20,014 nt of DNA, from positions 1 to 20,014 of IMG/VR virus record IMGVR_UViG_3300013109_000378. One strand, written 5' to 3'. This DNA comes from a virus. The notes below the pieces were generated by a model that worked only from the letters and a program-made list of their open reading frames with translations, was not told the origin of the DNA and did no database searches. Shown piece by piece: positions 1-8,069 of this stretch. The translations under genes and the position numbers were made by a program. Within the stretch, counting starts at the first letter, position 1. The number at the start of each line of letters is the position of its first letter.

Positions 1-2598
1 TTCTAGAAGTTTATTTTCTACCAAATTAAAGTTTATGGACTTCATCAATCCAGAACTTCCCCCAACAAAGAAGTGGGGGATGCCGGTTTTGGAATCCTTC
101 ACAAAGTCCATCAAGTGTTCTGGTGGTAGGGATCTGGTTGCGGAATGTAAAATAAGATAATTCGTGACATCACTATTCCCAACGGTTCCTCTCAACTTTG
201 CTTCTCTAAGAGATTTGCCATTCGAACCTGCGTCTTGCGTCATCTGATCTTTTGTGGAAGATTGTTTGTTCTTGCCTCGTCTCAACTCATCAAAGAGTAC
301 CCTATGTTCGGTGGGTGATCCTGTCGCATTATTAAATTTGAAATAATCCACACCACTCGTTGGTTCTCTCGGAATGGAAAAGAGGGTCTTTTGGATCATG
401 GTATCCTGCTTGGGCAAAAGAGCGTACTCATCACCGATGGCAGACAAGGACTTGATTGCCATTTTCATCACTCCGTTAATAAAGGCAGTTAATGGCATCT
501 TCACTTTGTTCTTGCTAATGTATTCTTTGTCAAACCAACTCAAGAACGTGTTTAGTGAGATTGGTATGTCTGCCAAGTTTCTGTAATATCTCTTTGCGGT
601 TCTAGAAAATTGTGCATAGTCTTTATTCGTTATCGAGGCCATGGCAGCAACAGTGTCGTCTCCGGCTGTGGTTCTTGTAACCTCAACGACACCATTCTTT
701 AAATTAGTTTCATAAAATCCCTCTGATTGTCCTTCAGTAGAGTATGTTGTGAACTCAGAAGATCCAACGACAACTCTAATATTTTTCCACGACTCTTTAT
801 TTGTTTCTCTTAGTCTACCAACAGCTATTTCCAACAAGTCACCAAGGAAGAAGTATTTTATACTGTATTTTCCAGTTGATGAATCAAACTCTGGGTTTGA
901 AATTTCTTTCAAGACTTCAGAAAGATTATCCATATCTTCCTCTCCCCGATCTTTGTGCGTGGCCTGGACCACCTTCTTGGATGCCTTGTTTATCTCTTCT
1001 TGAGACATGTTCTGTGTTGCAATTTTGGAACAAGCAGATGACTTCTCCTCTGCATTGGCAACTTCACTGTCTATCTCTTCTCCAAAGGCACTGAACGCTC
1101 TTTCTTGAAATGGTTCTCCGGAGAAGCCCAGAAGGAGGGCATGTTCTTTCATCTTTTGATGTGAAAACAATCCGTTTGATAATTGCCCGTCGATGAAACC
1201 CTTGAGCGCTGGTGAGGAGTCAAACTCATGATATGTATAGAATTTCTTCGAGGGGTCTTTATCCTCCAAGTAAACCTTCAGGTGAGGAGATCCGAACTTT
1301 GCACTACCCTCTTCTATAGTTGACGGTATCTCTACTGCCCCAGCAAAAGTGAACCCACTAATGGGAGTTGCGGAATTTATTATACTACAAGTTTGTTTAA
1401 AACTATCCATGTCATCAAATAGTGGATTCTGATAACGGTGGAGTATGTTTTTTTCGTCAACCTTGTAGATCCTAACCCTTTTTGACTTCAAGAGATCGTC
1501 GATGATGCCGGAGTACACCAAGGCTTTGTTGCTCTCCTCCTCAGAAAGCTTTTGTTTTTCGGCATCTATAATCTCATCAGTGGTTGGTGGGTCTTTCGAA
1601 GATCCCTCTTCCTCCAATTTGTCCTTCTCTTCTTTTTGTTTCTTCTCCAGCTCTTTGATTCTTTTTCTTATTTTTCTCTGACTCTCCAGGTTTTCCTTAG
1701 AGAACAAGATATTACTGTGATACGGACTGTTAAACATCGACTCAAGATAGGACTTATATGTGAGATTAACCACGACAGAACCCTCTTGAGCAAAGTCAAA
1801 ATCGAAATGCACCAGAGACAAGTCCATAAGGGTCTTTTGCTCTTTCAGTAACTTCAGTGCCTCTTGTGCTTCTGGCCCGTATGAACTTGCAAGTTTGTCT
1901 GCAATGCTCCAACCTACTTGAAGTTTCAGGGTAAAGTGATCTGGATTTAGTCTCTTCTTTTCTTCGTCTGAGTCTGCGGAAAGTTGATATTTGGAGGAGA
2001 GTGTAAAGAGATCTGAGTATTTCAGATCTGGATCTGGTTGTCCAACCACAGTGGTGAACAAATCTGCAATTCTTTCTGCGTACAATTGAACCTTCAATAT
2101 CAAACTTGACTTTTCCATGTGTGCGGTGGCACCTTGAAATGTCCAGTCCATGCTTTTTACGCCCATATTGGGGGTCATGCTGATTAGGGAACTAAAAGAC
2201 TCATGCAAAGATGTCCTATATCTCTCTCCCTGATCCACTCCTGCGTGAGTCGGGAATACGATTTCTGACAATTTTATCTTGTCATCTCCAGCAGCAGTGG
2301 ACTGTTGTGCAGTCTTTTTAAAAAACCTCATCTCCGGAACAAGTGAGGAAAAGTGTTGAGACTTCAATTTCGAGAGATTAAGCATGTTCACTCCCAACAT
2401 CCTCGTCATCATTACCGAAGGCTGATCGTCTTCCAGACAGACGAATTCCCTATAAGGCACTCCACCATTGTCTGGGTTTGAGTACACCTCCCTGTTTATG
2501 TAAGAGAGATCATAGAGACTCATAAGCAAAAGAGCTTGTTCCGTGAGTCTCCTCCTGTTATCCAGTTCTTCTTTGCTGATTTCTTCTTCGACAGCCAT
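1..2598 (-). CDS. Large virion (probably baseplate) protein, C-terminus cut by window edge
   Basis: An open frame starts at ATG 2598-2596 and reads without a stop for 866 codons to the left edge, so the C-terminus is missing. The protein begins MAVEEEISKEELDNRRR. Around residues 139-155 it has a stretch with SMTPNMGVKSMDW, followed by a beta-rich region. Residues ~300-360 are highly charged (KKQKEEKDKLEEE) and likely form a coiled coil or linker. I see no signal peptide, membrane segment or catalytic motif. I do not recognise the family with confidence. The 'MTPNMGVKSMDW' region reminds me of large structural proteins of marine T4-like phages, but that is recall, not a search. The gene starts one base after the stop of the LysM-like gene and is the last of the tail series here, which suggests a baseplate hub or wedge component. 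Enzymatic function is unlikely from what is visible. Confidence 0.75.
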   Translation of the reverse strand, partial: MAVEEEISKEELDNRRRLTEQALLLMSLYDLSYINREVYSNPDNGGVPYREFVCLEDDQPSVMMTRMLGVNMLNLSKLKSQHFSSLVPEMRFFKKTAQQSTAAGDDKIKLSEIVFPTHAGVDQGERYRTSLHESFSSLISMTPNMGVKSMDWTFQGATAHMEKSSLILKVQLYAERIADLFTTVVGQPDPDLKYSDLFTLSSKYQLSADSDEEKKRLNPDHFTLKLQVGWSIADKLASSYGPEAQEALKLLKEQKTLMDLSLVHFDFDFAQEGSVVVNLTYKSYLESMFNSPYHSNILFSKENLESQRKIRKRIKELEKKQKEEKDKLEEEGSSKDPPTTDEIIDAEKQKLSEEESNKALVYSGIIDDLLKSKRVRIYKVDEKNILHRYQNPLFDDMDSFKQTCSIINSATPISGFTFAGAVEIPSTIEEGSAKFGSPHLKVYLEDKDPSKKFYTYHEFDSSPALKGFIDGQLSNGLFSHQKMKEHALLLGFSGEPFQERAFSAFGEEIDSEVANAEEKSSACSKIATQNMSQEEINKASKKVVQATHKDRGEEDMDNLSEVLKEISNPEFDSSTGKYSIKYFFLGDLLEIAVGRLRETNKESWKNIRVVVGSSEFTTYSTEGQSEGFYETNLKNGVVEVTRTTAGDDTVAAMASITNKDYAQFSRTAKRYYRNLADIPISLNTFLSWFDKEYISKNKVKMPLTAFINGVMKMAIKSLSAIGDEYALLPKQDTMIQKTLFSIPREPTSGVDYFKFNNATGSPTEHRVLFDELRRGKNKQSSTKDQMTQDAGSNGKSLREAKLRGTVGNSDVTNYLILHSATRSLPPEHLMDFVKDSKTGIPHFFVGGSSGLMKSINFNLVENKLLE

Positions 2599-2599
2599 G

Positions 2600-2944
2600 C
2601 TACATCCCGTACAGTGACAGCACCCTTTCCAGTGGCAAAGGTATGTAAACCACATCACCGTTGGAAAAGTGTGAGTCTGTTGGTTTCTGATTGAAGAGGG
2701 CAATTACCCACCACAACTTAGAATCATTATAGTGCTCATGAGCAAGTTTGTAAAGCTTTGTGCCCACGGACCACTCAACACTTATAACATCCAGTGTAGA
2801 GATCTCTTCTGTTGTTAACTCCTTCAGGTCAGGGGTGCCATAGTGTCTGATGGCTTTTGATATGCCTCTTTGCTTACGCAAGTGTTCATATATCTTTTTA
2901 GAATTGTGATAAATCTTCCTATTTCCCATTCTATCTGACATCAT
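2600..2944 (-). CDS. LysM-like baseplate protein (T4 gp53-like)
   Basis: Small protein of 114 aa. Its C-terminal half (residues ~55-108) has the pattern of the LysM-like module found in contractile-tail baseplates: VEWSVGTKLYKLAHEHYND, then LWWVIALFNQKPTD, then GDVVYIPLPLERVL. In T4 gp53 and in the gpX/LysM proteins of simpler phages this module helps join tube and wedges, so a structural baseplate role is likely. It is shorter than T4 gp53 (about 196 aa as I recall) and may be only the LysM part. The gene overlaps the stop of the preceding gene, implying translational coupling. There are two adjacent ATG codons: the first (2944) lies 3 bases from a GGAGG (2948-2952), the second (2941) lies 6 bases from it. 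The second may be the true start, giving 113 aa. Alternative: a generic peptidoglycan-binding tail protein. Confidence 0.72.
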   Translation of the reverse strand: MMSDRMGNRKIYHNSKKIYEHLRKQRGISKAIRHYGTPDLKELTTEEISTLDVISVEWSVGTKLYKLAHEHYNDSKLWWVIALFNQKPTDSHFSNGDVVYIPLPLERVLSLYGM

Positions 2945-3717
2945 TTACCTCCAGCAATATTCTTAGTTGCCTTGTTGGCCGCCGCGGTTGAGACTTTTTT
3001 GTCGGTGGAGCTTTTGTTGCTCGTCTTTGGGGCATCTAGTGTGGTGGAATTGTTTGTGCTTCCCAGCCCATAAGGGTAGAATTTATTTGCTTGCTCTCCT
3101 GACTCGTCCCAACCTAAATCGTGAGTATGAATAACAGTGAACGTACATGACAGAGAAATTGTCTGAGGTATTACCGTGGGTTCTGATCCCATTCCGTTGT
3201 CATTTTCTATAAAGAATCCAGAGTCAAAATCCGGGGAGTATGAAAATCCACTAATGGTTCCGAATAATCCGTTTTGTTCAACTGATCCGACGGCAGTGCC
3301 GGTGGATGTGTTTGCTATTAAGTTAGCAAACTTCATCTTAAAAATTGGTGGTGCAGAAAGAACCTTTCCGTTGTCGTCTGCGGTTCCCTGACCTGCTTTT
3401 GCATAAACTGGATAAAGCATATTCATCAATGTTGAACACTTGGCCATGTGGGTCTTTCCCTCTACGAGAGTTGACGACGGAACATCCCAAGATAAATTTA
3501 TCTGTCTAGTTGTACCTCGGTAAGATTGGATCGAGTCCATTCTACCGAAGACTTGTTCGTTACTAAACTCTGTTTGATATTGATCATCAAACTGAGTTAT
3601 GAATGCTTTAAATTTCACAATTGTTTTGCTGGGGACGTGCATAATCTCCAAAACTAACTTTCGTTGGTTTGCTAACCAGTCGGAGGGGTCTGATATATAG
3701 TCTGATTTGAAATCCAT
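2941..3717 (-). CDS. Tail tube initiator / baseplate tube-cap-like protein
   Basis: Protein of 258 aa. The N-terminal part contains FKAFITQFDDQYQTEF, GRMDSIQSYRGTTRQI and NLSWDVPS, a pattern I associate with tube-fold proteins at the tail-tube/baseplate junction (role of T4 gp48/gp54). The last ~45 residues are rich in S, T, N and K and are probably disordered. Position supports the role: it follows the tape measure by 10 bases and precedes the LysM-like gene, the place where contractile phages encode the tube initiator. The start at 3717 has a good ribosome binding site (AGGAG, 7 bases upstream). The stop TGA overlaps the next ATG. I am confident it is a tail structural protein, less so of the exact role. 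Another tube-like or hub protein is possible. Confidence 0.6.
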   Translation of the reverse strand: MDFKSDYISDPSDWLANQRKLVLEIMHVPSKTIVKFKAFITQFDDQYQTEFSNEQVFGRMDSIQSYRGTTRQINLSWDVPSSTLVEGKTHMAKCSTLMNMLYPVYAKAGQGTADDNGKVLSAPPIFKMKFANLIANTSTGTAVGSVEQNGLFGTISGFSYSPDFDSGFFIENDNGMGSEPTVIPQTISLSCTFTVIHTHDLGWDESGEQANKFYPYGLGSTNNSTTLDAPKTSNKSSTDKKVSTAAANKATKNIAGGK

Positions 3718-3727
3718 TTTACTTCTC

Positions 3728-6640
3728 CTATGCTATTGAAGACCCGGCCTTGTTGCCCGTTATTACATCCTCTACGACGACTTCGAAAACTTCTGCCAAC
3801 TTTCTACTATTAACATTTATTGCGACATTGGTGTCTGATGCCGAAGATGTTCCTGATCCGGAAGACTGTGCTTGGGGTTGGGGTCGAACCGTTGATGATG
3901 CTGGCATATTCGGTGCCTGTTTTGGTCCCCCGCCCTTGATCGGGTTTCTGCCCACGTCGTATCTCTCGGACGGTATCTTCACTGAGTTCAGTGCCTCTAC
4001 TTTTGAAGCTTCTTCGGGGGTCAGAGGAACGGGGACGCCATTCTTCTCGACCACAATTCCTCCGATCATCGTTGCAGTCATTGCTGATGATTTTTTCGGT
4101 GCGGAGGCATTGGCCATGCCGCCGACAACCTGCGAAGCAGTAACTGGTTTTGGTTTTTTCTTTTCCTCTTCATCGTCACCGAACCAAGAACTAAAAAATG
4201 ATTCTGTGGCCGGTTTTGTTTTTGTTTGGGGTGCATCGTTGTCATCGTCTGGTCCTAGTCCTGGAATCCAAGAGACAAGTGCCAGTAGTTTTTCCTTTAT
4301 CCAGTCGATGCCGGACATGAGTCCGTCCTTTATGGCATTTGGAATTGTTTCTGCAAAAAACCCAACAATCAAATCTTTCAAGGCAATAAATGGAGACAAA
4401 ACCCTCTCAGTTATCCTCTTGCTTCCGGATGCCAACGCGTTGCCGAAAGAATCAACTCCAGTTTTGATGTATCCCAATAAATCCTTTACCAAATCAAAGG
4501 CAAGTTTAAACGGCATCTCTATAATGTCCCGAACCCCTATCCAGGTATCTCGAATAAATCCAGTAAGTCCTAAAATTGGAGCACCTATAGCCTGCACCAC
4601 ATCATAGGCAAGTTCTCCCACGATAGAGAAAACATCCGATATTAACTCCCCAACCATTGCCATTTTTTCAAAAGGCCACAGCAAGACATCCAGCACAGCT
4701 TCCGCGATGTCGAAAACCACTCCAGTGATTATTCTACCAAGTGCAATAACTGGTTTTGCAATGGACCATAAAACTTTAAGAGTAGAACCAAGAATACTAA
4801 CAAACGGGGTTGCTGCCTTGACCACCATCTTGAGTGCTCTTCTTATAAATCCAAATGTTGGTTCCATGAACTCAAAGACATTCTTCATCATGTCCATCAT
4901 TCCTCCAGAACCTCCACCAAATAAATCTGACATCATTTCTCCAAGTTGATCTAACCCCAGTGCCATTGCCAAGTTATCAGCAAATGCCATCACTGCCTTG
5001 CCGATGCCGGAGAAGAAATCCAAAGTTTGATTTGCTGTTTCTGCCAATCTCGTCATAGGATCAACCGCTTCTCCTAGTCCCTCAAGTTGAGATTCATCTA
5101 TCTCCCCTGTTAGGAACTTAGTCATAGTTGCCTCGTCCATACCAGCTGCCTCGGCCATGGCCATTCTTTGATGTCTGGACATGTCTTCTATGGATTTTCC
5201 AGTGGCATCGAATTGCTCCTTTATCTTAGCAGCAACTCCAGCTGGTCCTTCTTCGTTTTGGACGGACATCATCTCCATTGTATCCAGGAACTGTCCTCCC
5301 ATCAAATAATTCAAATCGGCAACAGAACTGGCAGCAGAATCAAAAGTATCAAACTTCTTGCCCAACTCAACCAAGTCTCCGATCTCCATACCGAGTTGTC
5401 GTGCTGTTCCTGCTGTCTTTAAAAATACCTTATCCGCATTTGCACCGAAGGAAGAGAAATCTTTTTGGGAAGATGCCATCATGGAAGATAATTCTCCAAA
5501 AGACATACCCAATTGATTAGAGGCAGTCTGTAATGTACCCATTGTCTCCTGAGCTTCTGGTCCTGTTTTTCCCATTACCGTCATTTGGTGACTTAGGATA
5601 GATGTATAGTCATCTGTCGAAACTCCCAATCTCTCCACTGCTAAACCAACTTCGGCAAATTGAGAAACCTGCCCTCTGGACATTCCCTGAAGTCCTGCTA
5701 GTGAGTTTTGAAGTTTTCCTGCTTGTTCGACGAGTTCTCCAGTGGAGGCAACGACCCCGCGGGTGCCAGCAGACATCTCTATTGTCGCAGCAAAATAGTC
5801 CCGGCCTTGGCCTGTTGTAGCAGCAAGTGATGCTGCCATTTTATCAAACTTTAGTGTTGCGAATACGACAAACTCTCCCAATTTCTGAACAGCAGAAATG
5901 GCAAGAGCTTGCCAGTTTAGGAAACGTCCTACTCCTGCGGTTAAACCGCTCATAACTGCTTCAGCAGCATCGCCGCCCTTGATCAGTCCACCGACTACAG
6001 AGGTGATGCCCCCCTCTTTGGGTTCCTGTATTCCCATCATGCCAGCAAAGCTGCCGACTAATTCTTCAGCGCCGTCTTTTGCATCTCGGATGGACAAAGT
6101 TTCTTTCCTTTGTTTCTCCATCTCCTTTGTTATCTGTTTGTGCTTATCTAGTGCCTTCTCTAACCAATCGTTCTCGTCCTCGGTTAATTGAATACCATCT
6201 CTCCTGCTTTTAGTCTGTAGGTCTAGGATTTTTTTCTTCTCTTTTTGGAAATCAATATCTTCCTGTAGGGCGACCAATCCTTCTTGGTGTTTCTTGAGGG
6301 CATCACCAGTGAGTCCCGTAACAGCTTGTTGGGCTCGCAGTTGTTTGTCAAGTTGTTCGACTAGATCATCCTGTTTCTTTTTCATCTCCTCCATGTCCTC
6401 TTTTCGGAGCAGAGCAATTTCAAGAATATCTTCCGACATCTCTTTTTCGATCATCAGTTGTTTTATTTTTTCCTTCTGTAATTCCATTGGGGATACATCG
6501 GTGGCAGACCCAACCCTGTCTCTCCCCAGTGAGGAATTAAACCCACTACTCTCAGAAGATCTCTGGTTTCTGTCTTTCTTGATTTCATCAACCAGATCTT
6601 TTAATGCTTTATTTAAATTTCTAATTTCGTCTGGAGACAT
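3728..6640 (-). CDS. Tail length tape measure protein
   Basis: Protein of 970 aa that should sit inside the tail tube during assembly and set tail length. Residues ~50-195 are charged and heptad-like (coiled coil). From ~245 to 545 comes an Ala/Gly/Met/Ser-rich helical region (AASLAATTGQGRDYFAATIEM, VEQAGKLQNSLAGLQGMSR) typical of tape measures. Residues ~595-790 carry several hydrophobic helical segments, for example around FIRRALKMVVKAATPFVSIL. The last ~165 residues are rich in P, K, S and T and likely disordered. With the usual rule of about 0.15 nm per residue, the tail would be near 145 nm. It is far longer than T4 gp29 (about 590 aa). It follows the chaperone-like genes and a small gene, as expected. 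The ribosome binding site AGGGGG (6648-6653) overlaps the stop of the upstream gene. Confidence 0.9.
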   Translation of the reverse strand: MSPDEIRNLNKALKDLVDEIKKDRNQRSSESSGFNSSLGRDRVGSATDVSPMELQKEKIKQLMIEKEMSEDILEIALLRKEDMEEMKKKQDDLVEQLDKQLRAQQAVTGLTGDALKKHQEGLVALQEDIDFQKEKKKILDLQTKSRRDGIQLTEDENDWLEKALDKHKQITKEMEKQRKETLSIRDAKDGAEELVGSFAGMMGIQEPKEGGITSVVGGLIKGGDAAEAVMSGLTAGVGRFLNWQALAISAVQKLGEFVVFATLKFDKMAASLAATTGQGRDYFAATIEMSAGTRGVVASTGELVEQAGKLQNSLAGLQGMSRGQVSQFAEVGLAVERLGVSTDDYTSILSHQMTVMGKTGPEAQETMGTLQTASNQLGMSFGELSSMMASSQKDFSSFGANADKVFLKTAGTARQLGMEIGDLVELGKKFDTFDSAASSVADLNYLMGGQFLDTMEMMSVQNEEGPAGVAAKIKEQFDATGKSIEDMSRHQRMAMAEAAGMDEATMTKFLTGEIDESQLEGLGEAVDPMTRLAETANQTLDFFSGIGKAVMAFADNLAMALGLDQLGEMMSDLFGGGSGGMMDMMKNVFEFMEPTFGFIRRALKMVVKAATPFVSILGSTLKVLWSIAKPVIALGRIITGVVFDIAEAVLDVLLWPFEKMAMVGELISDVFSIVGELAYDVVQAIGAPILGLTGFIRDTWIGVRDIIEMPFKLAFDLVKDLLGYIKTGVDSFGNALASGSKRITERVLSPFIALKDLIVGFFAETIPNAIKDGLMSGIDWIKEKLLALVSWIPGLGPDDDNDAPQTKTKPATESFFSSWFGDDEEEKKKPKPVTASQVVGGMANASAPKKSSAMTATMIGGIVVEKNGVPVPLTPEEASKVEALNSVKIPSERYDVGRNPIKGGGPKQAPNMPASSTVRPQPQAQSSGSGTSSASDTNVAINVNSRKLAEVFEVVVEDVITGNKAGSSIA

Positions 6641-6651
6641 TACTTATCCCC

Positions 6652-6978
6652 CTATTTGAAAGGCCACTTAATCTTTGTGCTTCTTTCAAAATTCTTGACG
6701 GCAGTATTTAGACCTGCTCTGTTGCGATGAGTGATGGGGTTATCAAGTCCGTATCTCTGGTATGCGGAAAGGTATCTCTTTTCTTTACCCAATACCTTGG
6801 CAAAGTCACCAATCTGCCTTTTGGTTCCCTTTACGTTCACCGGGATCGATACACTATCTCCGAAGACGTACCTCATTGCAACCTTAACGACATTGCCAAA
6901 CATTTTCAGAAAGCTCTCGTTAAGCTCTCCGTTTGCCGCGGCATTGAGATCAATTGTCATTTGTTCTTCTTGTTCCAT
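6652..6978 (-). CDS. Small conserved-looking tail protein of unknown function
   Basis: Protein of 108 aa, sequence beginning MEQEEQMTIDLNAAANGELNESFLKMFG. The middle holds VVKVAMRYVFGDSVSIPVNVKGT and the end is basic (YQRYGLDNPITHRNRAGLN, then KIKWPFK). No membrane segment stands out beyond a moderately hydrophobic helix near residues 27-40. I recall similar short proteins next to tape measures in other large T4-like phages but cannot name a function. It starts behind a good AGAGGA site 7 bases upstream of the ATG. It sits in the tail operon, directly before the tape measure, so a role in tape measure handling or tail assembly is plausible but unproven. Confidence 0.7.
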   Translation of the reverse strand: MEQEEQMTIDLNAAANGELNESFLKMFGNVVKVAMRYVFGDSVSIPVNVKGTKRQIGDFAKVLGKEKRYLSAYQRYGLDNPITHRNRAGLNTAVKNFERSTKIKWPFK

Positions 6979-7022
6979 AACCGATTCCTCTAACTAATAA
7001 ATAGTAGAAATTAAAGAAAGCA

Positions 7023-7250
7023 TCACCTGTTCTTTTTCTGTGCTTTCTCCATCTCTGACTTCTCATCTTCGAATTGTTTAATAAGTCTTTTCAGAAACCA
7101 TCTTCTAATTTGAATAGGTAAGTTGTAAACCTCTATGAAACTCCAACCACCATGATGCTTTAAGTTAAAGATCTCTTCGTAGACGGATTCAACATAATCA
7201 TTGGTCAGGCCAAAAAAACCGAGGAGTGATGGGCACCTCCACGGGCCCAC
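7023..7250 (-). CDS. ATG-less overlapping frame: probable frameshift extension of the gp26-like protein
   Basis: Open frame of 75 codons overlapping the end of the gp26-like gene by 53 bases. The only conventional start at its 5' end is GTG at 7250, without a Shine-Dalgarno sequence, and it contains no ATG until near its C-terminus. The part beyond the overlap encodes TNDYVESVYEEIFNLKHHGG, then WSFIEVYNLPIQIRRWFLKR and an acidic/basic helical end (EDEKSEMEKAQKKNR). This resembles small helical proteins that follow gp26-like genes in other phages and the 'T' part of G/GT tail chaperones. The simplest reading is that it is made as a fusion with the upstream product by a -2 or +1 slip at the T7 run (7212-7218), adding 62 residues. 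Alternative: inefficient independent initiation at GTG. Confidence 0.65.
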   Translation of the reverse strand: MGPWRCPSLLGFFGLTNDYVESVYEEIFNLKHHGGWSFIEVYNLPIQIRRWFLKRLIKQFEDEKSEMEKAQKKNR

Positions 7251-8055
7251 TGTGATCGCAACTTATACAGGTAAACTCCTGCTCCAGTTTCATGGTTGGG
7301 TTAATGATCTTATAAACCCCCCTGATATATCTGGAATCCATTGCTGACATTGTATCTACAAACTGGGAAATTACTTCCCTGTCTCTGTTTCCTGCTACGG
7401 AAAGCACCATCAACTTTAATATGTTTGTTAAAACCGATGATGGCATGTTGTGTTTCTTTAATTTCTCTTCTGTCTTTGTCATCTCTACCTCATCCTTGGA
7501 GGAGAGGAACCTCAATTCGACCTTGTAACCAGATCTTGGCATAGTCAGGAGGGGATACCCTTCGGAACTAACCTCAATGTCATCGAGCTTATCTACTCCA
7601 CCTTTTGTCGCACCGGAAAACTTACTTGCTTCCTCTAAATCCACTTCCACTTCATTTGGCTTATTGCAGGATGGGCAGTTTATTTTAATTGGGTACTCTG
7701 GTCCGTATCCGGAAATGCGAGATGACACAATGAGGGCATTCTTGTCTCCGATCAGTAAGTCGGGAACTTTTATGCTCTTGTCCAAAATGATGTTCTGTAG
7801 CATCCTATCAACAGCTGTGCCGTTTTTTAATAATGCGGGAGAATTCAATATATCCTCTTCTTTTGCTGTCATATATTTTATTTCAATTGTTTCTTGCTTG
7901 TACAGGGGGTGCCCTTCGGGGTAATACATTCCACCAGAAGGTAATTCTACAAATTCCGTTGGAACTGCAAAATTTAACTGATCCCCGGATACAGAAACAG
8001 GGGCAGAAGTATCAGCTTCTCCCCCGATTTTGTCGAGATTATTTCTTTTTGTCAT
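7198..8055 (-). CDS. T4 gp26-like baseplate/tail assembly protein with zinc-binding motifs
   Basis: Protein of 285 aa. Recognisable features are FVELPSGGMYYPEGHPLY (residues ~35-52), IEIKYMTAKEEDIL, then DKNALIVSSRISGYGPEYPI and two cysteine pairs, CPSC near residue 127 and CISC near residue 263, which could together bind zinc. This matches the T4 gp26-type (T4_baseplate) family as I know it. T4 gp26 is needed for hub assembly but is not a clear part of the finished tail, so an assembly-factor role is reasonable. The gene sits between tail tube and tape measure, where tail assembly chaperones are usual. It ends in PRFFWPDQ, in the overlap with the next frame. Upstream of the ATG is only a weak AGG. 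Family assignment is good; the chaperone role is an inference from position. Confidence 0.78.
   Translation of the reverse strand: MTKRNNLDKIGGEADTSAPVSVSGDQLNFAVPTEFVELPSGGMYYPEGHPLYKQETIEIKYMTAKEEDILNSPALLKNGTAVDRMLQNIILDKSIKVPDLLIGDKNALIVSSRISGYGPEYPIKINCPSCNKPNEVEVDLEEASKFSGATKGGVDKLDDIEVSSEGYPLLTMPRSGYKVELRFLSSKDEVEMTKTEEKLKKHNMPSSVLTNILKLMVLSVAGNRDREVISQFVDTMSAMDSRYIRGVYKIINPTMKLEQEFTCISCDHSGPVEVPITPRFFWPDQ
7210..7221 (-). promoter_or_regulatory. Candidate programmed frameshift site (seven-T run)
   Basis: On the coding strand the gp26-like frame reads CGG TTT TTT TGG, with the T run at 7212-7218. The overlapping downstream frame reads GGT TTT TTT GGC. A -1 shift would hit TGA within three codons, so only -2 or +1 joins the frames. 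Repeated Phe codons allow re-pairing for either shift. Upstream lies a possible 5-bp hairpin (TGGGC 7245-7249 with GCCCA 7230-7234) and a Shine-Dalgarno-like GGAGG (7236-7240), 17 bases before the run. Their role is speculative. Confidence 0.55.
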
Positions 8056-8069
8056 AAAAACCTAGCTTT

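Noticed and set aside
1552-1851. Plus-strand hydrophobic 99-codon frame (FLQFVLLFFLFLLQLF) resembling a membrane protein
   Set aside because: It is the complement of the charged Lys/Glu-rich segment of the left-edge gene, which automatically yields Phe and Leu codons.
3750-4607. Plus-strand open frame of 285 codons opposite the tape measure
   Set aside because: Lies wholly antisense to a strongly supported gene. Its product has no recognisable domain and a low-complexity mix typical of the complement of a helical gene.
7212-7218. Simple -1 frameshift or sequencing error at the T7 run
   Set aside because: A -1 shift gives TGA within three codons. A one-base assembly error cannot be fully excluded, but the small frame's overlap and lack of start match the known chaperone arrangement, so I kept it as a finding.
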